Shown here: positions 1-9,655 of the stretch, in pieces
Layout: each line of letters begins with the position of its first letter
Numbering within the stretch: position 1 is the first letter of the stretch
Source: JANXAZ01 sp964504655
GTDB lineage: Bacteria; Pseudomonadota; Alphaproteobacteria; Geminicoccales; Geminicoccaceae
Length of the DNA stretch: 64,000 nucleotides
Reading direction: 5' to 3'
Assembly: GCA_964504655.1 (NCBI GenBank)
Contig: CAZDFD010000012.1
Location: 1-64,000, forward strand
Notes under the pieces: model-generated
The model's input: only the letters and a program-made list of their open reading frames with translations
What the model was told of the DNA's origin: nothing
The model's database searches: none
Position numbers and translations under genes: made by a program

Positions 1-1
1 C

Positions 2-484
2 GACGTCGCCGTGTTCAAGCTGCCGTCCGACAACCGCACCGACTACATCAAGCGGGTGATCGGGCTGCCCGGCGACAGGATCCAGGTCAAGGACGGGGTC
101 CTCCTGGTCAACGGCGAGGCGGTGCGGCGCGAGCCGGCCGGCAGCTTCGTCGAGGACGTCGACGGGCGCGGCGTGCCGGTGCCGATGCTCGAGGAGACCC
201 TCCCGGGCGGCCGCTTCTTCATGACGATCGACATCACCCGGCAGGGTCCGCTCGACAACACCCGGGTCTACGAGGTGCCGGCCGGCCACGTCTTCGCGAT
301 GGGCGACAACCGCGACAACTCGCTCGATTCGCGGGTCGACCATGTGGGCTTCATCCCGCTCGAGAACCTGATCGGCCGGGCCGAGATCATCTTCTTCTCG
401 GTCAACGGCTACGGCTCGCTCGTCGAGCCCTGGAAGTGGCCGTGGAGCATCCGCTACGAGCGGCTGTTGAGCCGGATCCGCTGA
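2..484 (+). CDS. lepB: Signal peptidase I (LepB), C-terminal part
   Basis: The 5' end lies outside the window; 160 codons are visible. Signal peptidase I cleaves signal peptides from exported preproteins on the outer face of the inner membrane. The visible part has family box C/D (DYIKRVIGLPGD, with the general-base lysine) near the left edge and box E (GDNRDNSLDSR) about 100 residues in. The nucleophilic serine and membrane anchor must lie upstream of the window. The frame is open to the first base, so the ATG at 11 is internal. The next gene, rnc, overlaps its 3' end, as in the conserved alphaproteobacterial lepB-rnc-era block. Identification is firm. Confidence 0.95.
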   Translation, partial: DVAVFKLPSDNRTDYIKRVIGLPGDRIQVKDGVLLVNGEAVRREPAGSFVEDVDGRGVPVPMLEETLPGGRFFMTIDITRQGPLDNTRVYEVPAGHVFAMGDNRDNSLDSRVDHVGFIPLENLIGRAEIIFFSVNGYGSLVEPWKWPWSIRYERLLSRIR

Positions 485-1218
485 GCGGCGACGGCCTCGC
501 GGCGGCCCGCGCCGCCCTCGAGGTCGCGCTCGGCCATCGGTTCCGCGAGCCGGCCCTCCTGGCCCGCGCCCTGACCCACGAGAGCGCGGCCGCGGGGGCG
601 CGCGGCCGCGGCCGGGCGCGGTCGACCGACCGAGTGAGCAACGAGCGGCTCGAGTTCCTGGGCGACCGGGTCCTCGCACTCGTGGTGGCCGAGCTGTTGA
701 TGGAACGGTTCCCGGAGGACGACGAGGGGAAGCTCACCCACCGGTTGATCGCCCTGGTCAAGGGCGACACGCTCGCTCGGATCGGCCTGGCCCTCGGTCT
801 CGACCGGGCGCTCGAGGTGGGCGGCCGTCGGGACGGGCGGGCGGCCGCCGATCGCCGCAATCCGAGCCTCGTCGGCAACGCCCTCGAGGCGGTCGTCGGC
901 GCGGTGCACATGGACGGCGGCCTCGAGGCCGCCCGCGCGGTGATCGCGCGGCTGTGGGGCGAGCTCCTGGCGGGTGGCCCGACGCCGCCCCGCCACCCCA
1001 AGCAGGCGCTGCAGGAGCGGGTCGTGGCGGCCGGGCTCCCGCCGCCGAGCTACGAGCTCGCCGAGCGGGTGGGGCCCGACCACGCCCCGAGCTTCCTCGT
1101 CAAGGTGGCGGTCCCGGGGCTCGGCGAGGCCGCGGGCCGCGGCGGCTCCAAGCGCGCCGCCGAGGAGGAGGCCGCGCGCCGCCTGCTCGAGCGGCTCGAG
1201 CCGGGAGCCGGGGGATGA
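436..1218 (+). CDS. rnc: Ribonuclease III
   Basis: Double-strand-specific endoribonuclease that processes rRNA precursors and structured mRNAs. The 260-residue product has the signature NERLEFLGD at residues 69-77, the second acidic patch around residues 140-157 (NALEAVVGAVHMDGG), and a C-terminal double-stranded-RNA-binding domain from about residue 168 ending in GGSKRAAEEEAA. An Ala/Arg/Gly-rich insert at about residues 51-65 lengthens the loop before the signature. The start is not certain: GTG at 436 and GTG at 442 are both in frame, and both overlap the end of lepB. The stop overlaps the era start codon (ATGA). Confidence 0.95.
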   Translation: MAVEHPLRAAVEPDPLSGDGLAAARAALEVALGHRFREPALLARALTHESAAAGARGRGRARSTDRVSNERLEFLGDRVLALVVAELLMERFPEDDEGKLTHRLIALVKGDTLARIGLALGLDRALEVGGRRDGRAAADRRNPSLVGNALEAVVGAVHMDGGLEAARAVIARLWGELLAGGPTPPRHPKQALQERVVAAGLPPPSYELAERVGPDHAPSFLVKVAVPGLGEAAGRGGSKRAAEEEAARRLLERLEPGAGG

Positions 1219-2126
1219 GCGGCGCCGCCCCGTCCCGGGCCGCCTTCGTGGCGATCCTGGGTGCTCCCAACGTCGGCAAGTCGAGCCTGTTGAACCGCCT
1301 CGTCGGCGCCAAGGTGTCGATCGTCTCGCCGAAGGCGCAGACCACGCGCCGGCGGATCGTCGGCATCACGGTGCGCGGCAGCGCCCAGCTCTGCTTCGTC
1401 GACACGCCGGGGATCTTCGCGGCCGCCGGCGAGCTCGAGCGGGCGATGGTCGAGGCGGCGTGGCGGGCGGCGACGGATGCCGACCTCGCGGTCCTCGTGA
1501 TCGACGCGCGCCGCGGCCTCGACGGCCGCTCCCGCGCCGTCGTCGAGGGCCTCGGACGGGTCGGCAGGCCGGCCCTCGTGGCGCTCAACAAGATCGACCT
1601 CGTCAAGCCGCCGGCCCTCCTGCCGCTGACCGCCGCGGTCAACGCGCTGCACCCGTTCCTCGAGACCCTCTACGTCTCGGCCGAGACCGGCCAGGGCTGC
1701 GACGAGCTGCTCGATGCGCTCGCCGGGCGCGCCCCCGAAGGTCCCTGGCTCTACCCCGAGGACCAGCTCTCCGATCTCTCGAGCCGCGCCATGGCGGCTG
1801 AGACCACCCGCGAGAAGCTGTTCCTGCAGCTCCAGCAGGAACTGCCCTACGCGGCCACCGTCGAGACCGAGCAGTGGGTCGAGAGCCCGGACGGCTCGGA
1901 GGTGCGGATCGACCAGACGATCTATGTCGAGCGGCCGGGCCAGAAGGCGATCGTGATCGGCAAGGGAGGGGCCCGGCTCAAGGCCATCGGCGAGGCGGCG
2001 CGGCGCGACCTCGAGGCGCAGCTCGGTCAGCGGGTGCACCTGTTCCTGTTCGTCAAGGTGCGCGAGGATTGGCGCCGGGATCCGGAGCGCTGGCGCGAGA
2101 TCGGGCTCGAGCGGCCGCGCCGCTGA
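1215..2126 (+). CDS. era: GTPase Era
   Basis: Essential GTPase that binds the 3' end of 16S rRNA and takes part in 30S assembly. The 303-residue product has the P-loop GAPNVGKSS at residues 16-24, switch-II DTPG near residue 65, the NKID guanine-specificity motif near residue 120, and a C-terminal KH domain with the GKGG loop (near position 1960). The ATG at 1215 is chosen because it overlaps the rnc stop by four bases and places the P-loop where Era proteins have it; the frame is open further upstream but that part is not conserved. Confidence 0.96.
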   Translation: MSGAAPSRAAFVAILGAPNVGKSSLLNRLVGAKVSIVSPKAQTTRRRIVGITVRGSAQLCFVDTPGIFAAAGELERAMVEAAWRAATDADLAVLVIDARRGLDGRSRAVVEGLGRVGRPALVALNKIDLVKPPALLPLTAAVNALHPFLETLYVSAETGQGCDELLDALAGRAPEGPWLYPEDQLSDLSSRAMAAETTREKLFLQLQQELPYAATVETEQWVESPDGSEVRIDQTIYVERPGQKAIVIGKGGARLKAIGEAARRDLEAQLGQRVHLFLFVKVREDWRRDPERWREIGLERPRR

Positions 2127-2167
2127 GCGGGTGCGGCCGACGCGACAGGCGGGGCGGGAGGTGGAGC

Positions 2168-2812
2168 ATGCGGATCGCCGTCATCGGCGCCGGGCAGGTC
2201 GGCGGCGCGCTCGCGCGTGCCTGGGCGCGGGCCGGCCACAGCCCGATTCTCGGGGTCCGCGATCCGGGGGATCCGCGGCTGGCCGCGCTCCTGGCGGCGA
2301 CCGGCGGCCCGGCGCTGCCGCCGGCCGCGGCCGCCGCGGTCGCCGAGCTGGTCGTGCTGGCGGTGCCCTGGAGCGCCGCCGAGGCCGCCTGCCGCTCGCT
2401 CGGCGATCTCGCGGGAAAGGTGCTCGTCGACTGCACCAATCCCCTGGTGTTCCGCGACGGCCGGCTGGCGCTCGAGCGCGGCTTCACGACCTCGGGCGGC
2501 GAGGCGGTCGCCGGCTGGGCCGTGGGCGCCCGGGTCGTCAAGACCCTGAACACGGTCGGCGCCGAGCTGATGGCCGACAGTTCGGGCCTGCCGCTGCCCC
2601 CGCTCATGCTCATGGCCGGCGACGATCCGGCGGCCAAGGCGGTCGTGGCGCCGCTGCTCACCGACCTGGGCTTCGAGCCGCGCGACGCCGGACCGCTCGA
2701 GAGCGCGCGCCTGCTCGAGCCCCTGGCGATGCTGTGGATCGACCAGGCGCTGGTGCGCGGTGCCGGTCGCAGCTGGGCCTTCGCGATGAGCCGGCGGCCG
2801 GAGCGGCGCTAG
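2168..2812 (+). CDS. NADP-binding reductase of the F420-dependent NADP reductase type
   Basis: A 214-residue Rossmann protein starting with the dinucleotide-binding motif IGAGQVGGALARAW. It also has a second-strand region (LGVRDPGDPR) and VVKTLNTVG near the middle, typical of the NADPH-dependent F420 reductase/NAD(P)-binding family (COG2085 type). In bacteria without F420 these proteins are annotated only as NAD(P)-binding reductases, and their substrates are mostly unknown. The start at 2168 follows GGGAGGTGGAGC, a good ribosome-binding site. It lies 41 bases after era and 10 before recO, so probably in the same operon. Physiological substrate not assignable. Confidence 0.7.
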   Translation: MRIAVIGAGQVGGALARAWARAGHSPILGVRDPGDPRLAALLAATGGPALPPAAAAAVAELVVLAVPWSAAEAACRSLGDLAGKVLVDCTNPLVFRDGRLALERGFTTSGGEAVAGWAVGARVVKTLNTVGAELMADSSGLPLPPLMLMAGDDPAAKAVVAPLLTDLGFEPRDAGPLESARLLEPLAMLWIDQALVRGAGRSWAFAMSRRPERR

Positions 2813-2822
2813 CGGCCGGCCG

Positions 2823-3560
2823 ATGGAGTGGCGCGACGAGGGCGTCCTTCTGAGCGTGCGGCCGTTCGGCGAGCGCGACGCCCTCGTCACCGCCCTGACC
2901 TTCGAGCACGGCCGGCACGCCGGTCTCGTGATCGCCGGCCGCAGCCGCCGCACCGCGCCGCTCCTGCAGCCCGGCAACCGCTTGGCGCTCGGCTGGCGAG
3001 CCCGGCTCGAGAGCCAGCTCGGTCATCTGGCGGTCGAGCCGCAGCGGCTCTACGCGGCGCTTCTGGTCGAGGATCCGCTGCGGCTCGCGGCACTCGCCTC
3101 CGCCACCGACCTGCTCGTTGCGACGCTCGCCGAGCGCGAGCCGCACCCGCGGCTCTACGCCGCGCTCCTGGCGCTGCTCGGGCGGCTGGCCGAGGCGGCG
3201 GCGGACTGGCCCGAGGCCTATGTCCGCTTCGAGCTCCTGCTCCTGGCCGAGCTCGGCTTCGCGCTCGACCTCGAGCGCTGCGCGCTCACCGGCGCCAGCA
3301 CCGATCTGGCCTTCGTCTCGCCGAAGACCGGCCGGGCGGTCGCCGCCGCGGCCGCCGTGCCGTGGGCCGCGCGGCTCCTGCCGCTGCCCGGATTCCTGGT
3401 CGGCCGCGGCCCGTCCGACCCCGGCCAGATCGCGCAGGGGTTGCGTCTTGCCGGCCACTTCCTCGATCGGCATATCTTCGGCCCGGCCGATCGCCCGATG
3501 CCGCTCGCGCGCGAGCGCCTCGTGGGGCTCCTGCAACCGAAGGTCGAGGAACGCGCATGA
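2823..3560 (+). CDS. recO: DNA repair protein RecO
   Basis: RecO helps RecF/RecR load RecA on SSB-coated gaps. The 245-residue product starts MEWRDEGVLLSVRPFGERDALVT, the OB-fold beginning of alphaproteobacterial RecO, with the ARGRHAGL-type segment (here HGRHAGLVIAGRSRR) following. The C-terminal part is helical with a single CALTG segment where many RecO proteins carry a zinc site; a full four-cysteine site is not present. The stop codon overlaps the parC start (ATGA), indicating coupling with parC. Confidence 0.92.
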   Translation: MEWRDEGVLLSVRPFGERDALVTALTFEHGRHAGLVIAGRSRRTAPLLQPGNRLALGWRARLESQLGHLAVEPQRLYAALLVEDPLRLAALASATDLLVATLAEREPHPRLYAALLALLGRLAEAAADWPEAYVRFELLLLAELGFALDLERCALTGASTDLAFVSPKTGRAVAAAAAVPWAARLLPLPGFLVGRGPSDPGQIAQGLRLAGHFLDRHIFGPADRPMPLARERLVGLLQPKVEERA

Positions 3561-5782
3561 GCCGAAGGGCGCCCGCCGCGACGGTCGAGCCGATCGACTT
3601 CGGCAAGGCGCTCGGCGAGCGCTACTTGGCCTACGCCCTCTCGACGATCACCGCCCGCTCGCTCCCCGACCTCCGCGACGGGCTGAAGCCGGTCCAGCGC
3701 CGGCTCTTGTGGGCGATGCTGCAGCTCCGTCTGGACCCGGCCTCGGGCTTCAAGAAGTGCGCCCGGGTGGTGGGCGACGTGATCGGCAAGTTCCACCCGC
3801 ACGGCGACGTCGCGGTCTACGACGCGCTCGTCCGCCTCGCCCAGGAGTTCGCGCAGCGCTACCCCCTGGTCGACGGCCAGGGCAATTTCGGCAATGTCGA
3901 CGGCGATGCCGCGGCCGCCATGCGCTACACCGAGGCCCGGCTGACCCCGGTCGCCATGGCCCTGCTCGAAGGGATCGACCAGGCCACCGTCGACTTCCGG
4001 CCGACCTACGACGGCAGCGAGCAGGAGCCCCTGGTCCTGCCGGCGGCCTTCCCCAATCTGCTCGCCAACGGCTCGGCCGGCATCGCGGTCGGGATGGCGA
4101 CCTCGATCCCGCCGCACAATGCGGGCGAACTCCTGGCGGCGCTCGCCTGGCTGCTCGGGCGGCCGGCCGACGCACCCCCGGCCACGGCCGAGGAGCTGCT
4201 GCACTTCGTGCGCGGGCCCGATCTTCCGACCGGCGGGGTGATCGTCGAGCCGCCCGAGGTCCTGGCCGAGGCCTACCGGACCGGGCGCGGCGCGCTGCGG
4301 CTGCGGGCCCGCTGGGAGCGCGAGGACCTGCCCTACGGCCAGTACCAGATCGTCGTCAGCGAGATCCCCTGGCAGGTGCAGAAGAGCCGGCTGGTCGAGC
4401 GGCTGGCCGAGCTCCTGGCCGCCAAGCGTCTGCCGCTCCTGGCCGATCTGCGCGACGAATCGGCCGAGACGGTCCGCCTGGTGCTGGTGCCCAAGAGCCG
4501 CGCCGTGCCGCCCGAGGCGGTGATGGAGCAGCTCTTCCGCACCACCGAGCTCGAGGTCCGCCTGTCGGTCAACATGAACGTGCTGGACGCCCGGGGCGTG
4601 CCGCGCGTCATGGGGCTGCTCGAGCTCCTGGACGGCTACCTCGCGCACCGCATGGAGGTGCTGGTCCGGCGCTCGCGGCACCGGCTCGCCGCGATCGCCG
4701 ACCGGCTCGAGCTGGTCGAGGGCTACCTCAAGATCTTCCTCGACCTCGACCGGGTGATCCGCATCATCCGCGAGGAGGACGAGCCCAAGCCGGCGCTGGT
4801 CGCCGCCTTCGCCCTGAGCGAGCGGCAGGCCGAGGCGATCTTGAACCTGCGCCTGCGCAACCTGCGGCGGCTCGAGGAAGAGGGCCTGCGGGCCGAGGCC
4901 CGCGACCTGGCGCGTGAGCGGGCCGGGCTCGAGCGGCTCCTGGCGAGCGAGCCCGAGCGCCGCGAGCGGCTGCGCGCGGAGATGCTCGAGGCCGGCCGGC
5001 GCTTCGGCGGCGGGCCGCTCGGGACGCGGCGGACCCGCTTCGACACGCCGCCGACGCTCGCGCCCGAGGCCCTGGAGCCCCCGACCGAGCGCTTCCCGGT
5101 GACCGTGCTCCTGTCCGAGAAGGGCTGGATCCGGGCGCTCCGGGGCCGCCTCGAGGCCGGCGCCGAGGTCCGCCACAAGGAGGGCGACGGGCCGCGCTTC
5201 CAGCTCGACGGGCAGAGCAGCGACCGGCTGCTCCTGCTCACCGCCGACGGCAAGGCTTACACCCTGCCGGTCGAGCGCCTGCCCGGCGGCCGCGGCACCG
5301 GCGAGCCGGTGACGCTGTTCCTCGACCTAGCGAGCGGCGTGCCGATCGTGGCGGTCCGCATCCACCGACCGGACGGCCGGCTGCTGCTCGCCACGCGGCG
5401 CGGCCTCGGCTTCGTCGCGCCCGAGGCGGCGATCGTCGCCCAGACCCGGGCCGGCCGCCAAGTCGTCAACCTCGCCGAGGGCGACGTGCTCGCGGTCGCG
5501 GCACCGGTCGAGGGCGAGCTCGTCGCGGTCTCCGGCAGCAACCACAAGCTCCTGGTCTTTCCCACGGCCGAGCTGCCCGAGCAGGCGCGCGGCAAAGGCG
5601 TGATCTTGATGCGGCTCAAGGGGGCCGAGCTCGCCGATCTGGTCACCACGACCGCCGAGCGCGGGCTCGCCTGGCGGGCCGGCGAGCAGGTCCGGTCCTT
5701 CCGGGAGCTGGCACCCTACCAGGGGCGGCGCGGCGGCGCCGGACGCGTCGCGCCGCGCGGCTTCCCCAAGGACCATCGCTTC
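3557..5782 (+). CDS. parC: DNA topoisomerase IV subunit A (3' end lost in gap)
   Basis: ParC decatenates daughter chromosomes together with ParE. From the ATG at 3557 the product begins with the winged-helix/tower region (LPDLRDGLKPVQRRLLWAML) and carries the catalytic tyrosine in AAMRYTEAR (Tyr about residue 124). The GyrA-like C-terminal propeller repeats follow (for example SGSNHKLLVFP near 5540). The 742 codons before the N run end in RGFPKDHRF, which resembles the usual last residues of ParC, so only a few codons and the stop are probably missing. Unlike GyrA, the C-terminal domain is short, which supports ParC. Confidence 0.93.
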
Positions 5783-5882
5783 NNNNNNNNNNNNNNNNNN
5801 NNNNNNNNNNNNNNNNNNNNNNNNNNNNNNNNNNNNNNNNNNNNNNNNNNNNNNNNNNNNNNNNNNNNNNNNNNNNNNNNNN
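5783..5882. other. Assembly gap (100 N)
   Basis: Exactly 100 N. The two flanks share no visible overlap, so this is a true gap of unknown size. It hides the last codons of parC and possibly the substrate-binding protein gene of the ABC transporter that follows. The 106 bases between the gap and the first permease hold no convincing gene. Confidence 0.99.
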
Positions 5883-5988
5883 GCCGCCATAGTCGCGGCC
5901 GGGTGTCCGGAGCGGAGGCACGAGGGAGGATGCGGCACGCGCCGCCGGCGGCGTCGGGCGGAGCCGAGGGCAGGGCGGCCGGGCGGCG

Positions 5989-6930
5989 ATGCTCGGGCTG
6001 ATCCTCCGCCGCATCGTCTCGACCGCCGTGGTCATGGCGGTCGTGGCCCTGTTCGTGTTCGCCATGCTGCACCTGGCGCCGGGCGATCCGGCGGCGATCA
6101 TCGCCGGCGACATCGCGACCCAGGAGGACATCGCCCGGATCCGCACCAAGCTCGGTCTCGACCGCCCGCTCTGGGAGCAGTTCGTGGTCTGGCTGGGCCA
6201 CATTCTTCAGGGCGACCTCGGCCGCTCGATCTTCTCCGATCGTCCGGTCGCCGAGCTGATCGTCCAGCGGATCGAGCCGACCCTGGCGCTCGCGACCGCC
6301 ACCATGCTGCTGTCGGTCGCGGTCGCCGTGCCGCTCGGCATCCTCGCGGCTTGGCGCGCCGGCTCGTGGCTCGACCGCGCCGTCATGAGCTTCGCCGTGC
6401 TCGGCTTCTCGGTGCCGGTCTTCGTCTTCGCCTACGTCCTGATCCTGCTGTTCGCGGTCAACCTCAAATGGCTGCCGGTGATGGGCTACGTCTCGTTCCG
6501 CGCCGATCCGGCGGGCTTTCTCCGGAGCATCGCCATGCCGACCCTGGCGCTCGGCGTGACCTACATCGCCCTGATCGCCCGGATCACCCGCGCCTCGATG
6601 CTCGAGGTCATCCATCAGGACTACATCCGCACCGCGCACGCCAAGGGGCTGGCGCTGGCACCGATCCTCTTCCGCCATGCCCTCAAGCCGGCCTCGGTGC
6701 CGATCGTCACCACGATCGGCATCGGCGTGGCGCTCCTGATCGGCGGGGTGGTGGTGACCGAGAGCGTCTTCGCCATCCCCGGCCTCGGCCGGCTCACGGT
6801 CGACGCGATCCTGCGCCGCGACTACCCGATCATCCAGGGCGTCATCCTGATCTTCAGCGGGGTCTACGTGCTCATCAACCTCGTGATCGACATCGTCTAC
6901 ACCTTCCTCGACCCGCGGATCCGTTACTGA
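5989..6930 (+). CDS. Peptide-type ABC transporter permease (DppB family)
   Basis: Inner-membrane permease of a dipeptide/oligopeptide/nickel-type ABC importer, 313 residues. It has the N-terminal transmembrane helix typical of DppB (LILRRIVSTAVVMAVVALFVF), the periplasmic LGLDRPLWEQF segment, and the cytoplasmic EAA loop RTAHAKGLALAPILFRHA, which contacts the ATPase. It ends in FLDPRIRY, a very common DppB terminus. Two bases separate it from the second permease. No substrate-binding protein is visible, so the cargo cannot be inferred. Confidence 0.9.
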   Translation: MLGLILRRIVSTAVVMAVVALFVFAMLHLAPGDPAAIIAGDIATQEDIARIRTKLGLDRPLWEQFVVWLGHILQGDLGRSIFSDRPVAELIVQRIEPTLALATATMLLSVAVAVPLGILAAWRAGSWLDRAVMSFAVLGFSVPVFVFAYVLILLFAVNLKWLPVMGYVSFRADPAGFLRSIAMPTLALGVTYIALIARITRASMLEVIHQDYIRTAHAKGLALAPILFRHALKPASVPIVTTIGIGVALLIGGVVVTESVFAIPGLGRLTVDAILRRDYPIIQGVILIFSGVYVLINLVIDIVYTFLDPRIRY

Positions 6931-6932
6931 GC

Positions 6933-7814
6933 ATGGCCGCGGCGACGGTCGAGACGGCCGGGCAGAAGGGGCGGGGCGGGCTTCGCCGCTGGCTGCGCCG
7001 CTACCCGACCGTGGCCATCGGCCTCGCCATCCTCGGGCTCATGGTGGCCGTGGCGCTGCTCGCGCCCTGGATCGCGGCCGAGGACCCGGCCCGCATCAAT
7101 CCGCGCCTGCGCCTCCGCCCGCCCTCGGCCACGGCCTGGTTCGGCACCGACCATCTCGGGCGGGACGTGTTCTCGCGGGTCGTCCACGGCGCCCGGGTGT
7201 CGCTCTTCGTGGGCTTCACGGTGGCGGTGCTGAGCACCGTGCTCGGTCTGGCGATCGGGCTCCTGAGCGGCTTCCTCCGCCGGCTGGATGCCGTGGTCAT
7301 GCGGGTCATGGACGGGCTCATGGCGATCCCGGCGATCCTCCTCGCCATCGCCATGATCTCGCTCTCCCGCTCCTCGATCCGCACCGTGATCGTCGCCATC
7401 ACGATCCCCGAGATCCCGCGCGTGGTCCGCCTCGTGCGCAGCGTCGTGCTGACCCTCCGCGAGCAGCTCTTCGTCGACGCCGCGGTGTCGCTCGGCGCCC
7501 GGCTGCCGCGGATCCTGGCCGTCCACATCATGCCGAACACCATGGCCCCGCTGATCGTCCAGGCGACCTATGTGTGCGCCTCGGCGATCATCATCGAGGC
7601 GATCCTGTCCTTCCTCGGCGCCGGCACCCCGCCCGACATCCCCTCCTGGGGCAACATGATGGCCGAGGGCCGCACCTACGTGCTGGTCGCCTGGTGGCTC
7701 CTGGTCTTCCCGGGCCTGTTCCTCTCGCTCGTGGTCCTGGCGGTCAACCTGCTCGGCGACGGGCTCAGGGAGACCCTCGACCCGCGGCTCAGCCGCAGCG
7801 CGCGCAACCTCTGA
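6933..7814 (+). CDS. Peptide-type ABC transporter permease (DppC family)
   Basis: Second inner-membrane permease of the importer, 293 residues. It has the DppC hallmarks: a cytoplasmic N-terminus, one helix (VAIGLAILGLMVAVALLAPW), the conserved periplasmic GTDHLGRDVFSR segment, an EAA loop around AVSLGARLPRILAVHIMPN, and a C-terminal LNLLGDGLRETLDPR. ATG at 6933 follows the first permease stop by two bases, giving tight translational coupling. It is followed five bases later by the fused ATPase gene. Confidence 0.9.
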   Translation: MAAATVETAGQKGRGGLRRWLRRYPTVAIGLAILGLMVAVALLAPWIAAEDPARINPRLRLRPPSATAWFGTDHLGRDVFSRVVHGARVSLFVGFTVAVLSTVLGLAIGLLSGFLRRLDAVVMRVMDGLMAIPAILLAIAMISLSRSSIRTVIVAITIPEIPRVVRLVRSVVLTLREQLFVDAAVSLGARLPRILAVHIMPNTMAPLIVQATYVCASAIIIEAILSFLGAGTPPDIPSWGNMMAEGRTYVLVAWWLLVFPGLFLSLVVLAVNLLGDGLRETLDPRLSRSARNL

Positions 7815-7819
7815 CGGGC

Positions 7820-9655
7820 ATGGACGCGCAGCGGCTCCTCGAGGTCGACGGGCTGGCGGTCGAGTTCCGCACGATCGACGGCGTGGTGCGGGCCGTCGAC
7901 GGCGTCTCCTGGCACGTCGACAAGGGCGAGACCCTGGCGGTCGTCGGCGAGTCGGGCTCCGGCAAGTCGGTCTCGGCCCTCTCGGTCATGCGCCTGGCCG
8001 AGCTCGGCGGCGGGCGGCTGGTCGAGGGCGCCGTCCGCTTCCGGCGCAAGGACGGGAGCGTCCTCGACCTCGCCGGGGCCGCCCCGGCCGTCCTGCGCGA
8101 GATCCGCGGCAACGAGATCTCGATGATCTTCCAGGAGCCGATGACCTCCTTGAACCCGGTGCTCACGGTCGGCGAGCAGATCGGCGAGGCGATCGTCCTG
8201 CACCAGGGCAGGAGCCGGCGCGAGGCCCGCCGGATCGCGCTCGAGATGCTCGAGCGGGTGCGCATTCCCGAGGCCGAGCGCCGGCTCGACTCCTACCCGC
8301 ACCAGCTCTCGGGCGGGATGCGGCAGCGGGCGATGATCGCCATGGCCTTGGCCTGCCGGCCGGCCCTTCTGATCGCCGACGAGCCGACGACGGCGCTCGA
8401 CGTCACCATCCAGGCGCAGATCCTGGACCTCATCAAGCTGCTCCAGCGCGAGATCGGCATGGCCGTGCTGTTCATCACCCACGACATGGGGGTGGTGGCC
8501 GAGATGGCCGACCGGGTCGTGGTCATGTGGCGCGGCCGCAAGGTCGAGGAGGGGCCGGTCGGGCGGGTCTTCGAGGCGCCCGAGCACCCCTACACCCGGG
8601 CGCTGCTCGCGGCCGTGCCGCGGCTCGGCTCGATGCGCGGCAGGACCAGGCCCGCTCGCTTCGACCGGCCCGAGGACGCACCGGCCGAAGCACCGCCCGC
8701 ATCGCCGCCCGCCGGCCCGCGCGCCGGCGACCCCCTGCTCGTGGTCGAGGGGCTGACCACGCGCTTTCCGATCGGCGGCGGCCTGTTCGGCCGGCCGCGC
8801 GGCGCGGTGCACGCGGTCGAGGGCGTGTCCTTCGAGCTCGGGCGCGGCGAGACGCTGGCGCTGGTCGGCGAGTCGGGCTGCGGCAAGTCGACCACCGCCC
8901 GCACCATCCTCCGCCTGCAGGAGCCGACCCGCGGCCAGGTCCGCTTCGCCGGCCGCGACATCACGGCGCTCGACCGCCGCGCCCTCGAGCCGGTGCGTCG
9001 GCGCGTGCAGATGATCTTCCAGGACCCCTACGCCTCGCTCAACCCGAGGCTGCCGGCGCTCCGCCTCGTCGGCGAGCCGCTGCGCATCCACGGGCTCGCG
9101 CGCGGCAGCGCCCTCGAGGACAGGGTCGCGGCGCTCCTGCGCCGGGTCGGTCTCGAGACCGGGCATCTGCGCCGCTACCCGCACGAGTTCTCGGGTGGAC
9201 AGCGCCAGCGGCTGTGCATCGCCCGGGCACTCGCCCTCGAGCCGGAGCTGATCGTCGCCGACGAGCCGCTCTCGGCGCTCGACGTCTCGATCCAGGCCCA
9301 GATCGTCAACCTGTTGATCGACCTGCAGGAGGAGCTGGGCCTCTCCTACCTGTTCGTGAGCCACGACCTGGCGGTGGTCGAGCGCATCGCGCACCGGGTC
9401 GCGGTCATGTATCTCGGCCGGATCGTCGAGATCGGGCCGCGCGCCGCGATCTTCGAGGACCCGCGCCATCCCTACACGCGGAAGCTCCTGGCGGCCGTGC
9501 CGGTGGCCGACCCGGCGCGCCGCCGCACCGAACTCCGCCTCGCCACCGACGAGATCGCCTCGCCGCTGCGCCCCTGGGGCTTCGAGCCGCCGCCCGCCGC
9601 CTACGAGGAGGTCGGCCCGGGCCACCTCGTGATGGTCGAGCCGGGCGGCGGCTAG
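7820..9655 (+). CDS. Peptide-type ABC transporter double ATPase (DppD-DppF fusion)
   Basis: A 611-residue protein with two complete ABC domains. Domain 1 (about 5-270) has Walker A GESGSGKS, signature LSGGMRQR and Walker B LLIADEPT. Domain 2 (about 305-560) has Walker A GESGCGKS, signature FSGGQRQR and Walker B LIVADEPLSALD. A Pro/Ala-rich linker joins them. Both carry the oligopeptide-family C-terminal extension (HPYTRALLAAVP, HPYTRKLLAAVP). This one-polypeptide arrangement matches GsiA/YejF-type importers. The gene overlaps the 3' end of convergent pyrE by four bases. Confidence 0.92.
   Translation: MDAQRLLEVDGLAVEFRTIDGVVRAVDGVSWHVDKGETLAVVGESGSGKSVSALSVMRLAELGGGRLVEGAVRFRRKDGSVLDLAGAAPAVLREIRGNEISMIFQEPMTSLNPVLTVGEQIGEAIVLHQGRSRREARRIALEMLERVRIPEAERRLDSYPHQLSGGMRQRAMIAMALACRPALLIADEPTTALDVTIQAQILDLIKLLQREIGMAVLFITHDMGVVAEMADRVVVMWRGRKVEEGPVGRVFEAPEHPYTRALLAAVPRLGSMRGRTRPARFDRPEDAPAEAPPASPPAGPRAGDPLLVVEGLTTRFPIGGGLFGRPRGAVHAVEGVSFELGRGETLALVGESGCGKSTTARTILRLQEPTRGQVRFAGRDITALDRRALEPVRRRVQMIFQDPYASLNPRLPALRLVGEPLRIHGLARGSALEDRVAALLRRVGLETGHLRRYPHEFSGGQRQRLCIARALALEPELIVADEPLSALDVSIQAQIVNLLIDLQEELGLSYLFVSHDLAVVERIAHRVAVMYLGRIVEIGPRAAIFEDPRHPYTRKLLAAVPVADPARRRTELRLATDEIASPLRPWGFEPPPAAYEEVGPGHLVMVEPGGG

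Noticed and set aside
2828..3556. A single long frame joining the recO region to parC.
   Set aside because: The frame over recO is a shadow (Arg/Pro/Ala-rich). recO is read in another frame, and parC starts at ATG 3557, overlapping its stop.
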